A stretch of DNA of 64,000 bases from Luscinia megarhynchos (lineage: Eukaryota; Chordata; Aves; Passeriformes; Turdidae). Numbering within the stretch: the stretch's first letter is position 1; every line of letters starts with the position of its first letter. The notes beneath the pieces were generated by a model. The model did no database searches and had not been told where the DNA came from. It worked only from the letters and a program-made list of their open reading frames with translations. The position numbers were made by a program, and so were the translations under genes. Location: positions 20,598,502 through 20,662,501 of the forward strand of contig CM067570.1 in NCBI GenBank assembly GCA_034336665.1, given 5' to 3'. This document shows, piece after piece, positions 14,301 to 29,300 of this stretch.

Positions 14301-17300
14301 CCAGCTGAAAGAAAATTCATTAATGAGCTGTTTTGGAACAAAGAGCAGAAAAGCCCACGAAGTACTAACACAGAGGAAGGATGTGACAATTCAGCATTTC
14401 TGAGAATTTGAAGAAAAAGATGTCACTCTATTCCAGAACAATAGATATTGCACTAAAAAATAAACCAGACTAACTGAAGTTCTGCAAACTTTAAGTGAGA
14501 TAATTTACTATTGTGCTATTATAAGTAGGACTGTGAAACACATACAAGCATGATCATCTAATTCTTCCACAATTTATTAATTTCCTTTGAAAATGGTACC
14601 AAAATGAGGAATGTAATTTAAGCATGCTGACAGCAAACTATTTACACAAGATTGGTACATAAATAGCTCTAATTCCTGCCCTAACTTAAATTTGTCAGTT
14701 TCCAATTTAATTTTCATATTAAAAAACAGTGGGGAGAATTGTTTTTAACAGTTTTGATTTTATAACATGCAAACTAAATGCCTCAAGTGAAAATTGGATA
14801 GCCGTAGACAGATGTTGTCAGATGAAAATCCTTACTTAACATCATTGCTTCAGTTTACTTCATGCATTTAATAAGACTTTTATTTTTTAAATCAGATTCT
14901 GTTTCGTAATGATACCATGGCCTTGTCTCAAAGTCTTGTTATAAAGAATGCCTTAGGAGGAAAAACTGCATAATTGAAATTAAAATTAATAAGGTTAAAA
15001 ACTGAAACTTAAAGAGAAGAAAACTAAGTTCTGCAGCACTGAAAACCAGCCAAAACTTTTTTAAAAGTTCTAATGCCAGAAGGAAGCTATGCTTCAAGTT
15101 GCATTCTGCACTACTTCATCTGAAGCACTAAAACATTGAAACAACTGTCCCAGCAAGTAAAAATTAATTTTGTTTGTTTCAGCATTTAAACTGTTTTAGG
15201 AAACAGATATTAAACCAAAGCCTCACAAGATACCAGTAGATGAAAGATAAATTTGTCACTTGGGCAACTATTCACCTTGAAAATTGTCAGACAATTTTTT
15301 GGTCAAATTTAGAGTAGCTAAATTGCTCCAGTATGACAAAGATGTCAGATTCCAGCAGGAATAGAATGAAGTTGCCACCACAAACAGCCAACCACTCCCA
15401 CTCACTATCAACTGGTGTAAGTTAGCAACAGGCCTGACTAAGGTCAATGGCAGCAGGCATCTGAGTCCTTAAGTAGCTGTGCACACCCTGCAGAAGAGGA
15501 GCTGGGAGGAAAGACGTAGAAATGAAGACCTCAGTTTTGGAGTGACACTTCAATCAACTCTTGAAAGGAATCCCTTTGACTTGATTCCAGCTGTAGACCA
15601 ACCTGGAAAACTGTTCGTAGGGCAGGGGTTTTTTTCTATTTAAATAAATGAATCTTCCAGCTGAGTGTGTCTGAGTTGATAAGCAGCAAAGTCCATTCTC
15701 AAGCCAATGCTACATTATTTTAGCTCATCTGCTAGTGTCTCCAGGTGCTGCTGCAAGGGTCAAAGGAAGTATATAAAAAAAAAAATCTAGTATTCTATAA
15801 AACGTTATGCTACCTATATAAGACCTGGTAAAATTGCCATTTTTTTTTCCAGGAAATAATCAATCCCAAACTGATTCAGTACACTAATGAATTAGCTGGG
15901 ACTCTATTACAATTACAATTTGATTAACATCATTAAGCTTCCTTCAGCTAGACAATGGCTTGGGGGCAGGAGGAAAATCCAGTAACTTAAAAATTCTTCC
16001 AAACTTACAAAACTTAAAAGATCAGAAACATGAAGGCCAAGTTGGTACATTTCAGTTCTTGATAGTTCTCCAAAATAAACACTATGTGTTATATGAAATG
16101 TTTGAAGAAGAAATCTATATAAACATACTAATAAAAAACTCCACCTTTCTTGACCAGGCAAGTCACTAAAGAGTAATGTAAACTGTGCATGTAATAGCTC
16201 ATTTTGTTATACACAATGCAGAATTTTTAACAAACTGCCAACGAAAGAAGTACACTACTAGAGAGCTTTCTCAGGTTTAATTTCCACTCAAGACCAGAAG
16301 ATTGAAGCCAAAACACAGGTGAGAAAGGTATCTATCTCTCTTGCCAGTGTTTAATATAGAGATACTATTTGATACAGCTTTTTGCTAGAAAAGCAATGCT
16401 GAAGAGTTTCAGCTGTGACTAACCAATATTCTCCCCTTGGTCACCAAAACACTAAGCACAATGAGGAATATGAACTCTAATAAACATCCTAAGACAAAAT
16501 GAGCTTGGACAAGACTTTTCAGAACAAATTCACTGCAATGTAGGTCTATGCATATGTATGCCTGGTAGAATGGACATTTTAGTAGAAGCAAAATTACTGG
16601 ACATCTTTCAAATAAAACTGTACATCTACTGGACAAAGCTGTTAGCTTTGTATTAGGGTTTCAGCAGCTTTCTATTATGTAAACAAAATGTAGGACCTAA
16701 GTAAAGACATCTTTATCCTCTCACACACTCTCCAGCACAGTAAAGATGTGCTCTGCTGCCTACCTGGGGAGCGACCCTCGGAACAACACACCTCTCACAC
16801 AATGGGCTGTAACGATGAAAATCTAAAACCTAACTGTTTTTGCAGCTATGCTGCTACCAGAACAAAGTACATTATTTGGTCTTCAGATAATTACCTGCCA
16901 TCTGACACAAAACTAGGAATATGTTCTTTTTATTTTTGCCTCAGGTAGACAAATTTTCTTAAATGAAAACAGAAACTACTTTGTATGAAAGGAGTGCATT
17001 ATCCAGCTTGGGAGAGAAAATACAGGGAAACCCTTCTTATCTTGTGTCAAAGCTCATTGGCAGTTGAAAAAAAAAGGAATCAAGTAGCTTCACACCCTTT
17101 AACTTCTCTCATTCTACTGTCTCTTTCACTTACCTTCTTATTTCGGTTTAAAATTAAACTATTTTTCCTTTCCTTTTGTTGTTTTTGACTGAAAAAAACC
17201 CCCATGATTTCATAATCTGCTTCTAATTGCATATTTATTCTCAAACTTGAAGAAAGGTTGTGAGAAGTTAGAAATAATAAGGGGAGGAACACCTCAGAAA

Positions 17301-20300
17301 AAGATTCTCTGAGACAAAATACCAGATGCATATGGAAAAGACACTGAAAGTCAATCAAGGTAATTCAGTCTGATTCTGTCAGAAGCAGGGTCACACTAAT
17401 CATTACTGTGGAAAAGTGAGTTTCTTCTAACATAAAGGAAGGACCAATTACATTCTTCCCAAATTTAGGGAATCGCAGTTTTAATACCTTCCAATCCATT
17501 TATTATTCCTAGACATGTAGGAGAAATGTCACTATAAATCTCCATCTTGTCTTTAATATAACCAGCTGTTTACAGCTATGTACTTCAGGAGACAATTTCT
17601 GCTATTCATCTAATACTTCTGCCTATTTAATCACATTTCATATATCCCAATTTGCCTCTTGCCTTCCCATGTGAAATTCCTTATAGAAGGATGGAACTCC
17701 CTTGCATTTTATTATAAACCACCATTGAAACACTCTCGATAAAATGATACACAGCATAGATCACTCAACTTCTTTCTCATGTGCCTAGCTGGTTTGGGGC
17801 ATTTTTGCTTTCTTTCTGCTTTTCCTTTCTAGCCCTCTTCTCAAGCTTCTGCTACATCACTCCACAAGCAATACCATTACATGATCCTATACCAAATATA
17901 AATCCCAGAAATAATCCTTCTTGTATTAGCCAGAAAGCTAATAACCACTAGTAAAGGGCTCTTTTTCAGAGACTCAGATTCTGACACCTGAGTTTAGCTG
18001 TACTAACATGCAGAATATACACTTTTTGTTACTGATGTCTGTACCCTCATAGGTAACAATGTGTGATGGGGACCAACCAAGACTTTCTGGTCCCAGTAAA
18101 CAGAAAATGTGAGAATCCAGATAAGACAGAAGAGCAAATGCTGTGAGCAGAGCACATCCCTTTGCTGCTATTGCCTACAAGCCAATGAAGGGTAGGCTTA
18201 TCTAGATCTGAGTAACTTTACTTGATGGTAAATTCATAATATAGAAGTCAATCCCAAAACTAAAATTAACTAAAAAACATTCCAGCATATTATTTTTCAA
18301 TAAAATTTTAGATTTCAAATGGAAAAGCAAGTTTCTTGACATAGAATACAGCAGTATTAGTAATTATATAGGTATTATAATCAGCAACCTTCTGAAACAA
18401 AACCCAGCAGGTCTTCCAGTCACGTTTCACTTATCATTGCATTCTTCTCACAAGCTTAAATAGACATACAATACAAACCATGCATGTTTTACTTAAATAT
18501 TTATGGTCCAGTATCTTGATGAGCCAGAGGGCTGGACCACATGATTATAGTAAAACAGTGTTTCCCAAGCTACTCTGTGCAACAGTTCCCTCCCAAATGA
18601 CCTCTACTGCTCACTCTGCCCCTCATAACTAGCCTGAGGCACAACCCAATAATGTGTTTAAATGGCTTCTGGTATAGCAAAATCTCCTGAATCACTATCA
18701 TCTTTTATTCTTTTTGTTTAGGTAGTTATGCCCTGAAATTTGGAATGCATTGCATCAAATTTACCAAAAAGAAACAAGCATGTTTATTTTTTCTCACATT
18801 AAGAAACACCTACTTTAAGAAAATAATATTTCTGCCTCCACTGACATAAAACACTGTGATGCTTATAATTAATAATTTAAAACATAATGTAAGCAAACAG
18901 TACTGAAAATTCACACATAATCTTAAGCACAGCCTCCATTTTGATATTGGCATGCTTGTTTCACTGCTGCTTACATGATTTTCTTAAATCATAGTAACAC
19001 GGAAAGTAAATCAGTAGGAAATTAACTTAACAGAAGAGCAAACAAATAACGGCACCTCAGGGAGTCTGAAAATTTTAAGGAGGGAAAAAATTGCATTAAC
19101 AGAAATATTTGGATTTTTTTATAGAAACTTCATCTATTCAGGACTAGGTAGAACGGGTATGTTAATGATACTGATGCATTAGAAGAGTGGCAGCTGATAG
19201 CCAGATTTCTCCTTTTTCAATTTAGTATACAGATCTTCTCCAGAGTAAGACATTTAAGCACAAACACTGAAGTGCTGTTAACTAATACCAACTACTTGGG
19301 AGTTACATGAGCTCATATTAAAAGGAGTGATAGGACTATGTTCTACAATTACAGTTTCTAATGGGACAGCAGTTTTAAATCAAATCTATCATCACCATGT
19401 TTAATCCACTGTATTTTTTAGGTTTTAACAGCAAGACAATGTTCTGATTAACACCATTTAAACCAACAACATGAAGTAATAAAAAAACAACCTTTTGTAA
19501 AAAGAGTAAAATAAATACCTGCAGGACTTCCAGCATTTTCTCCTTGATGCAGCTGAATACCAGCAGAATCTATGGAGTTTACTGTGACTGTCTGTAGATT
19601 TGGCAATTGAGCAGTGCTTAGACTAACTGGAGTTGATGTCAACGCACCACCGGCTGCAACTTGACCAAGGGTGAGAGTCTGCACAGGGGTCAGAGTTATT
19701 TGTTGACCAGGTGCATTCTGAATTTGCAAGTTCTGCAAGTTTTGAACTCCTTGCACTTGAAATGTCTGCCAGGTTATCTGCCCAGAAGGGGTCACTGTTT
19801 GTGCCTGAATTAAGAAAGTTCCAGGATTCAGCTGCAGTTGAAGATTTTGAAGAGCCTGTTGAGATATACTTTGACTTGCTTGAACACCATGGATTGTCTG
19901 TTGCGCAATACCTTGTACAATCTGGGCTTGACTGGTTGGCTGCTGTGACTCTTGTAGCTGTATGTGTTGTACAATTGGCTGTGCTGTGGAGACCTGAATA
20001 TTCTGAGCCTGTGTGTCATCAGAGACTGACGTCTGGATGTAATTTCCCTGAAGATCAGAACCATGAACTTGACCACTAGTTGTGGTCAAGTCATTTGCAT
20101 TTTGTTCCAATATACTTGAACTGTCTATGGTAACGGGCAATTGTGATGAAGATGACGTTGGCACAAATAAGTCATTATCAGTGGCAGTTTCTGTAATTTC
20201 AGGAGAAACTTGCTCACCAGTCCTTTCAGAAGTATCTGAACTATCCATGGCCTGTCCAGTATTTATCAAGTGCCCATCTGCATTAATGCCTGCTGTCATG

Positions 20301-23300
20301 GTTTGAGAACCACTGCCAAGTCCCAGAGAATCTAGATCAACACTATTAATGGGTACAAAAGTAATATTTCCTGGCAGTCCAAGAGGGACGTTAGCAACCA
20401 CCTGTGCTTGGCCAGGGTAAGACGAACCACCAATGGCAACTCCCTGAACCTGGACTTGACCAGACTGACCAGATAAGATATTCTGAATATTAGCTGAAGA
20501 TGTTCCAGAGGCAATGATGGTTTGATTCGAGCCAGGAATGATCTGAATTTGACCAGTTTCTTGATTGATACTGCTATTATCAGAAGAGGCTGCAAAGCCA
20601 AGTTGAACCTGCTGACCATCCGCTGTCTGGATCTGGGGTATTACCTGGTACTGTACGTTAGACACTGTACCATTCGACGAATCGGATCCTGGTGCAACAG
20701 AAAAGATTTGTTGATTTTGCAAACTCTGAATAGGAAGGACATACTGCCCACTTGAAGTTACTGTGGCAGCACCTGGAATCTGTACTATATTACCAGCTTC
20801 ATCCTTTATAGTGGTAGGAGCTGCAGACAAGACCTCCCATCTGTTTGGAGCTCCGGCTAATTGCACAGAAGCCAAATCCCCTGTCTGGATAAAAAGAAAA
20901 AAGAAAACAAAAAATTAAAACAAATGTCATACAGACTATGTGTTAGACCAGTCATGCAATTCAACACTAGATATTGATACACTACTGGAAAACATGTAGT
21001 ACAGCTCATATGGCCATCAGCAATTGGACCAGAGTAACGAAACACAGATTTTATAAGCTATCTAATACCTAAGTCAGGGTAGCCAGCCTGTGGCTCATGA
21101 GCTGCATGCTGCTCCCAAACATGTCAAGTGCAGCTCCTATGTCATGGCTATGTCAGGTGACCAGCAGCAGGGTTATTCTGGTGGCCGGCCTGCTGGGTAA
21201 TCCAAACCCCTGGCTGTGGGGAGGAGGGAGCTGGCAGGAGCTGCTGGAGTTTCATCACCAACCTACCCTGGGACTCAAACACTCTTCGCCCATCTATTGC
21301 ACAGAAGTGGAGGAATCACCATGAAGCCAGTGTTGCTTGTATCTCCTGGAGCTCCACTGCCTTTCAACTCTGTTTTATTTGGGCATGTTGTGATACCCAG
21401 CAGTAACAGAGAAGATTAACAAGTGATGTCACCACAGTTGGAAAGGTAGGACAATCTCAGTTTGTTACACATAACACAAAACTCTAGTATTTATAAGCTT
21501 GTAGAGTTAGCTTGCTAAGGAAGACTTCTAGACTAAGAACTTCCACACAGAAATCATGTTTGGATTAGTCATATGCACCAGTTAGATTATTTTGTTTCCC
21601 CTCCTATCTTCATTTAAGTTGGAACAATAGAAAAGACCAGTGTCTCAGAGTAGATCCCAGATGCTTAAAGAACCTATTATGCATTTTTTTTTAATTCAGT
21701 AAAGAAAAGGTAAATTGCACTTACCTTTCTTTACCAAGGTAAGCCTTTCAAGAACAGAGTATTTTAAGAATTAGATTTAACATCCTGCAATGCTTAGCAC
21801 AGATTTGCATAGTCAACCAGCTTGGTATTGTAAGTAACCATCAATCTAAAAAATATGAAGTAAAGTTTCTCCCTATCTGTTTTACGCTACTACAGTAAAC
21901 CAATGAAATAACTTAGTATCAGCAACACGTAACTAACTTGTCTTAACTCCACTTCAGGTCTGTGAAACAAACCTAGTCTCTCTAGCAGAGTCCAGAGGAC
22001 ACAGAAAGAAAAAGCTCTGGTTTGTCTTTCTGCATTCATCCTGTGATCACTCCTGAACCTATCACAACTTTTTTCTGATGCTTCATTCTAACTTCCTTTA
22101 GAACAAAACCAGGACATGCAAACTACAGCACACATCTAATTCTTTCCTAACACAGCACTAAGACCTAGCCAGTCTGAAAGAATCCTGCAGCATGCATCTG
22201 AGTGAATTTAGTCCACAGCATTAGATGGGACTGCTAGTTTCACATTCTAATCCTATTCCAGCCCATAACACCACAATGTTTACACGTAAAGGAAAACTAC
22301 TGTATTTAAGTCTGAACACTTATTAGAAGAAGTTTTACTGTGCCTACCAAGCTTCATTTTCAATAAGGCAACACATATCATGGTCCTAAATTCTTCTCAA
22401 GAACTGTAAAAATAATTATTGTGCAAAACCCAAAAGAATGCTAGCCTTCTTCAGCCCTCACAGACCATTGACTCTTATTAAGAGCTGGACTCAGTGATCC
22501 TTGGGGATCCTTTCCAGCTCAAAATATTCTGTGGTTCGTAAGCATAATTCATAATTTTTCAGATAGCCTATTAGTAAATAGATTCAGTATCACCAGAAGA
22601 AAACTAATTTTATGGCCTTAATACTTCAAGGAAAAGAAACAGAAAAAGGAGAACAATAATTCTCTTCTATGATTTTCTTTTCCTCTTATACTGATCAACC
22701 TTTCATCCAGAAAACATATTTAAATTTTTTAGTCTTCAAGGTCATAACTTATGATACTAGAAGAAAAAACACATAATATTCCGTATCACATATCTTACCT
22801 AGAAGAAGGCAGTAAGTTCTATTTTCTTCTGCTACCACATTAGCTTTATACATTTGTGTTTAATATTGTTTACACATAGATACCAGTTGCTAAACGTTGC
22901 TAAAAAAGTTCATAACTCAATTCACAAGCATATAAATACCTATTAACTGAAGGTTTCATAAAATATCAAAAGACCCATCGATGTTACACGTAAACATCAA
23001 CCAGAAAATACCAAAAGCAAAAATATGACCGTTACATGTTTAAAGTGTGTCATTATAAAATAAATGTATCAGGAGCTGATAGCTGTTAGAACAAAAGAGA
23101 AAGGAAAAGTAATATAAACCATTACAAATCTGATATAACTTCTCAGTGACTGAAAACTATGTACAAGCAAATGTTGAAAGCTCAGGTTAAACTGGACTGA
23201 TCTAATACACAGTAACATGTCTGTGTCTACTCGTATGTAATATCCTCCACAGAAATACTTCAAAGGGAACCTGTCTCCATGATATGGAAATGACCTACTT

Positions 23301-26300
23301 TATTCTTCTCCCAAAACACGTGTTTTTTTCCATATTGGCATTTTCATGTTGGGCACACATCTCACATTTTCATGATCTAGTGAAATGTTCCCTCAAATCC
23401 TGCTCTGTAATGATTTTAGCACAACAGAGCCACTCTTTTAGTAGATGCACTTGTCAGTCCATGGAGAAGTTCAGGGCAGCCATGCATGAGGATATGAAAC
23501 TGTGCTACACATACAACATAAAACGCCTGTAATTCATATTGCCCTTACAGCTGGCTATATCAGACACCACCAGCTGAATCATGTGGAGGGAGGAGCAAAA
23601 GGAGGGTGAGGTTTTCAAGAAGCTATCTGGCAGCTAAAATTACTAGCACTAAAGCATGAAAAAAAAAAAGTATGGTAAAGAGTATTTGAGGATGATCTCT
23701 AATCTCAAATGGTCATCATTGGCCTGTCACAACAAGATTGACTGTTATGCTCTTTCACAAAGTCTCTTGAGACAAGACATTTCTTTGACTTCTTTTCCTA
23801 CTAACTAAGAGTAATAACCTTTCTTTATGTCCTCAGGCAATTAAGCACTTTTGTAGTAACTCAAAAGTTCTGCCACTGGTATATGAGCAGCAGCATCTGC
23901 AGCCCAGTCACTTACTGAGCTTTACATCCAAATTACACTGGTTTGTTTGCTGTCTCAGTCATCCATGAAAATTACTTAGAGGCTAGAGATAAAGTACCAG
24001 TTTCCTTATCAACTGATACTCAAGCAGCAGTTATTTGGCAGCTGTTCCTTTAAGAGAAGGTTGGATTGTTTCAATCCAAAGGCTCTGTTTCAAGAGGAAG
24101 GGACAAAGATCTGAGGAAAGTTTGGCACTACTCAGCCAAGGAGGAGAGAACAGGAAGCAAAGTGGAATTCACTGGAAGCAGCATCAGGAAACAAGAAAAA
24201 GAAACAGGAACAGAGCAAAGAGAGTAGCTGACACAAGGCATAGATGAATTAAAATCAAATGACATGTCCACCTGAAGAAAGGTCAAGTACCAACAAAGAG
24301 TGAAAGCAACAACTACTGTTCAGCCTGTCTTTTGATTCTTTAACAGGCCTTGTATAATTTGCAGTGGATAAAATAAAGAGATGTCTCTGAGAGAAGAGTC
24401 TGATCCCTGAAGAATCATGAGCCATGATAAATAAAAATCCAGTAATTGTCTTGTTCAATATATTTAGATAAAATTACAACAACAATAAGTCAAATGTGGA
24501 AGGAGATAAGAGAAAGAGAGAAGACAAAATACCTTTCAGAAGTGATCTAAACTATATTGAATGATAGGACTTTATAAAAAAACCAAATATGCTTCACCAA
24601 AGTAAAATGGAGAGGACAAAAGCAGAGAAACATCCCTGTAAGAACTGGTATCTGTCATAGACACCTGCATCTCAACATGCCAAGTGGGCACATGTCATTA
24701 GCCATCAGTATTTTAGTACTAAAGACTACCAAACATTTATCTGTGCATTTTACTGCACTTTTCAGAAAGTCACTTTTGACCCATTTAATCCTGGAGCAAA
24801 AGCACCAGCCAAACAACCAGAGGTGGACAGATAATGAGTCACGAGCTCCTAAACATTCAAAAAATCACACACCTAATGAAGAAGATTGGACACTGCCTCA
24901 TCCAAATGGTTGTTTTATGAAAGAGTTAGGGTTCTAACGCACGGGTTTAATAATACCATGTGTTTAGCAAGCTACAGTAAACTATCTGTGCATTCTTAGG
25001 TCATTACAAATACAAGATAAAATGCACTTGCTTCAGCTCTTTCATTAAAGTATGAGCTAACACATTCTATCTTGTATTTGCCATAGGTTAAAAACATGCT
25101 CAACATCAGTCACTGTGGTTCAGCTGACACAAAGCTGTTTGTTAAGGCAAATTAATTCTGATGCATGTTTGAGCCCTTTGCCAATGAAGCCACTCAACTT
25201 AGAGAAATACTTTTGCCCAAATAAAATGTTTGGAAAAACAAAGAGCATTTCAGGAAAAAAAAATATCTCGGGCTGTTTCAAATCTTACTTTAAAAGAGAC
25301 TCCAATCTGGTGAAATATATCTAACTGTGTCTCAATTAAAGAGTATCTACATCTTTTTGCTTGACATAGACCACTGGAGCCAAAGGTTCAACAGTTTGTT
25401 ATCCATTAGCAGAAGTTCAGAACTTGTCCAAATTGAGACAATACAATATCCCTGATCTTAGTAGAAACAAGAAAGCTGAAGCACCAAGAAACGAGACATG
25501 GCAACAAGGAGACATTTTTAACTAGATCACAGGTAACTTCTTCTGTTAATTAATAATTAAATCTATGTATGTATATGAATCTCAGTATAACTACATGCCA
25601 AACTGCATGTAGTTTCACAGCATTCTGTGAAATGGTTTGTTTTCTTCCTGCTTTCAACTCAGGTGCTGAAGGGTCTACCAAGTCATCAAGAGAACAAGAA
25701 AGAGGACCTGGGATCAGTCAGCCTCAACTCTATCTTTGGGAAAGCAATGGAGCAAATAACCTTAAAAATAACCTTGAAAAAATTAACCTTCAAATAACCT
25801 TGAGGGGGAAATATAGTGTTCAGCAGTAGTCAGCCTACACTTAGGAAGGGGAAATAATGCTGGAATAACTAACCTCACAATGCCCTATCATGAGAAGACT
25901 AGCTTGGCAGATGGAGATAGGCAAGCATATTATTTATCACTGCATTAGTCAGGCTTTTGACTCTGTCCCCCATAACAGAAGAAAAATCCTCTTTTTTATA
26001 TCATAAGGGTTATCAAACACTGGAACACGCTGCCCAGAAAAATGGTAGGGTTTCTATCCTTGAAGGTATTCAAACCCACTGGACACAGCTCTGAACAACT
26101 TCCTCTCACTGACTCTATCTACTTTGAGCAAGGAGGGGCAGACCAGACACTCTCCAGACATTTTACCAGCCTCAACTTTCTATGAAATCTTAGACTCCTT
26201 ACTAATGTTTAATATTAGAGAACTTTTTTGTCTATGCCGTTTTTAAATATGGAAATGTTTTAATCTATATATTTTCTTACTTTCTCCAAAACTATTAGGA

Positions 26301-29300
26301 GAAAAAAAAAAACGAACTTTTTTAAGAACATCCCTAAAGCACCTTCTTCTAAAAGAACTTCAACATTTGGTTCTGATCCAGCATTAGAGAGACATAATTG
26401 GAATATAAAAACCAAAGAACATTTTAAAAGGTGAGCTTCAGGACAGCAGCAGGACAAATATACCGTTAATTAATTAAACTTCTTTGTTTTGCAAAAGTAG
26501 AGAACAGAGAGAAGCAAGACAATTCCAGGCAGACATTTCTATAGTGGCTGAACATATTCTGGTGCATCTGTTCACATCTAGAAACCTAGCATCAGGAAAC
26601 TATCTTATCACCCACAAGAGCAAAAATGGGTGCCAGAATAATTCTGAACTTCCTCAAAATGATCATACAGGCCAGAAAACCAAGTAGTATGGTTAATTCT
26701 GACACATGGCACTCATGCATATTTTTGCTTAGTGGAAAACAGGAAATTTAAAATGCCTTCCTCTTTCTCTATCTTGTCAGCACTATTCCTATTCCCCCCT
26801 AAACTGAGTTTAAACTAGGTGCATCTCAAATGGTTCATCTTCTGGGGCATAAACCAACCAGAATTCCAGACTTTCATTATGTTCTGAGAATCACTGATAC
26901 TCAATTCTAAAACTCAAGATATGCCAAAGAGTCTTAAAGCACTCCAACCTTTACTTGTAAAAGATACACAGAAATGCTTTGCCTACAACAGAGAAATGAT
27001 ACTCATCTTCCCCACATATGCTAATTATTAACCTGTCCAAATGCTTTCCACATCTTGTTGGTAAGCAGCAACACAAATAAAGCATATAAATCATTCTTCA
27101 CAATAATTTTTCTAAAGAGTAGCAGGTCAGTGCAGCCAACTTCACACAAGGTGCAGCCACACACCTCAACTGGGGCTGTCACCTCTAACAGCTCCCATTC
27201 TTTGGTGGCTGTCAGTCACCCTATTTCTCAGCCAGCTTGCCACTCTTCCCAATTCACTCTCCTTCCAGACCTCCCAGGCAACCTCCCATCAGTCTTGCAG
27301 TATCCTCACCCATCCAGTCCCACACAGCACAACCATAAGAACGGCCCTTGGGAGCATCAGACTTCTAAGACAACCTTTAGCTTTGCATTACAATGAATAA
27401 GAGAACATAAACAACTGGTTATCATTTCAGCTTCGTAGCTGCTTAAACGATCATCTGATCATGCTGCAACCATACAGCTGACCATCAAGGCTCTGTTTGA
27501 CCTAAACATGTCTGCTCTTCTGTTTCCTCCCTTATGCACAGCTTTACCATCTTCTGCTTTGCTTCTCACTTTCACCTAGTGCTAAAATCTTTGTAGATGC
27601 TTAAACTGGAATGAAACTAGAGTATTTATAACTAAATGAAAAAGAATCTTAAATATGAAAGTTTGAAGCAGAATTATTAGTCAAAGACAAATAAGTGAAA
27701 AAGCAAGACCCAAACTAAAATTTCTCAGATTTTAAACTCCCAAGAGAAAGACAACCTGAGAGGCCAAAATATGAGCCATCACTCTAGGTCAGGCAGTAGC
27801 ACACACCATCCCAACACCATCTCACACAAACCAGCAGGCAGCAATATTCAAGGCAAAGTTCCCATGGGAAGTGTTTGAACCAACCATGGATGTAGCAGTA
27901 TGGCAACCAAAGAAAAGATTCTCAGGTAAGCAAGCCACAAACCTAAGGCCATTTACGTTAATATCAAACACCATCAGACAACATACTGCTGCTGGTTGAT
28001 CATTAGGCAGAGTAAATCACAGTGTGAAGCTGAAAGACTGCAATCTTCATCAATGCACAAAGGCAAGATCAGCAGCAATGCCTGCTAGTGCTCTCAGCCA
28101 AAAGGAAATACAGGTCCAACCACAATCATCAGCCAAGCTGAAAACTTTGTTGTCTAAAGACAGCCTGTCAGGTCATTGAAACGATGGAAAGGAGAAGAGG
28201 GTTGAGTTTAGTTCTGCCAATTGCCTTCTTCATTTGCTTTTTTCTTACAAGCAGCTGCCATTTTCATTAGTCTTTTTGCTTCCTCACTAATGCTTTCAGT
28301 GGTGTAACAGCAATGTCCATTCTAACAGTAGGCCTGGATACCAATACAGAATCACAGATAATTTCAGCTGGAAAGGACCTCTGAAGGTCACTTGGCCCAA
28401 CCCCTGGGCTCAAAGCAGGGCCAACTAGATCGTTACAAACACAATAACATTTGCTCCAGCTCCTCCCCAAATCCCAGCCATGCAATATTCCCTGCGTTCC
28501 TATGGGAGTTCTGCTGTTGCTTTTAAATCATGCTGCGGGTCTCTTGGGGAGCAGCTGCAGTGTACCGTTGCAGCCAGGAAAGCAGTATGCTGGCCCAGCA
28601 TGCTGGCTCCAGCCCTGCCAGTTTCTACCAAGCAAATGTCAGTAAAACAGTAACAGAACAACCCCGAAACAACAGCATTGCTATCCCTTTACACCTGAGC
28701 TCTTCAAGCACTTCTAAGAGGAAGCACCTGGTTTGACTTCTACTACCCACTTGTGTGGATTAAGAGTTCTACCAGATGTTCAGCAGTCAGAACTGCAGCC
28801 CAGGTATAGACTATAACAGGAAAGAGCTGGCCTCCCTCTGCTACATTAGGCACCATCACCCATGCACAGGTCTCAGATTGAGCTGTACTCCTGGAAAAGG
28901 GATGAGTATCACAAACTGCAGGAAGACAATTATGTCTGTCTGTGCATATAGATACCATTTTCCATGAAATGACTTATGAGATATCTACAATTTAAGCCTT
29001 TTTAGCTTCTTCCTCCTTCTTTCACCCTCCACTATGATAAATGCAATGGATCAGAAAAAAAGAAGAATCTTTATTGCACTAAATCTCTTTTGTTCTTCTG
29101 TATTTCACAAGGAATGTGTTTTAGGGCCCTTAGTCCCTACCCTCTCTTTATTAAGGTCATCTTAATTAATTCCAGTGTCTAGTTCAGCTACTGTAAGGTA
29201 TCTCCTTCAATTTATATTTAGTTTCCACCCAAAATATTCTGAATCATTCAAGAGTTATGTTGTAGGAGTGTAAAAATTATCAGAATTCTATAACCTAACT

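Noticed and set aside
19448..19518. Extension of the SP3 exon 4 frame beyond A-G-S-P-A
   Set aside because: The extra residues lie past a good donor and have no Sp3 similarity, while splicing to 7589 restores the conserved D-I-R-I-K-E-E sequence.
19711..20755. Plus-strand and other-frame minus ORFs over SP3 exon 4
   Set aside because: Shadows of the real exon; no domain content.
21078..21330. Possible hAT-type DNA transposon fragment starting cagggtagcc
   Set aside because: No matching inverted end or target-site duplication could be found, and the family could not be named with confidence.
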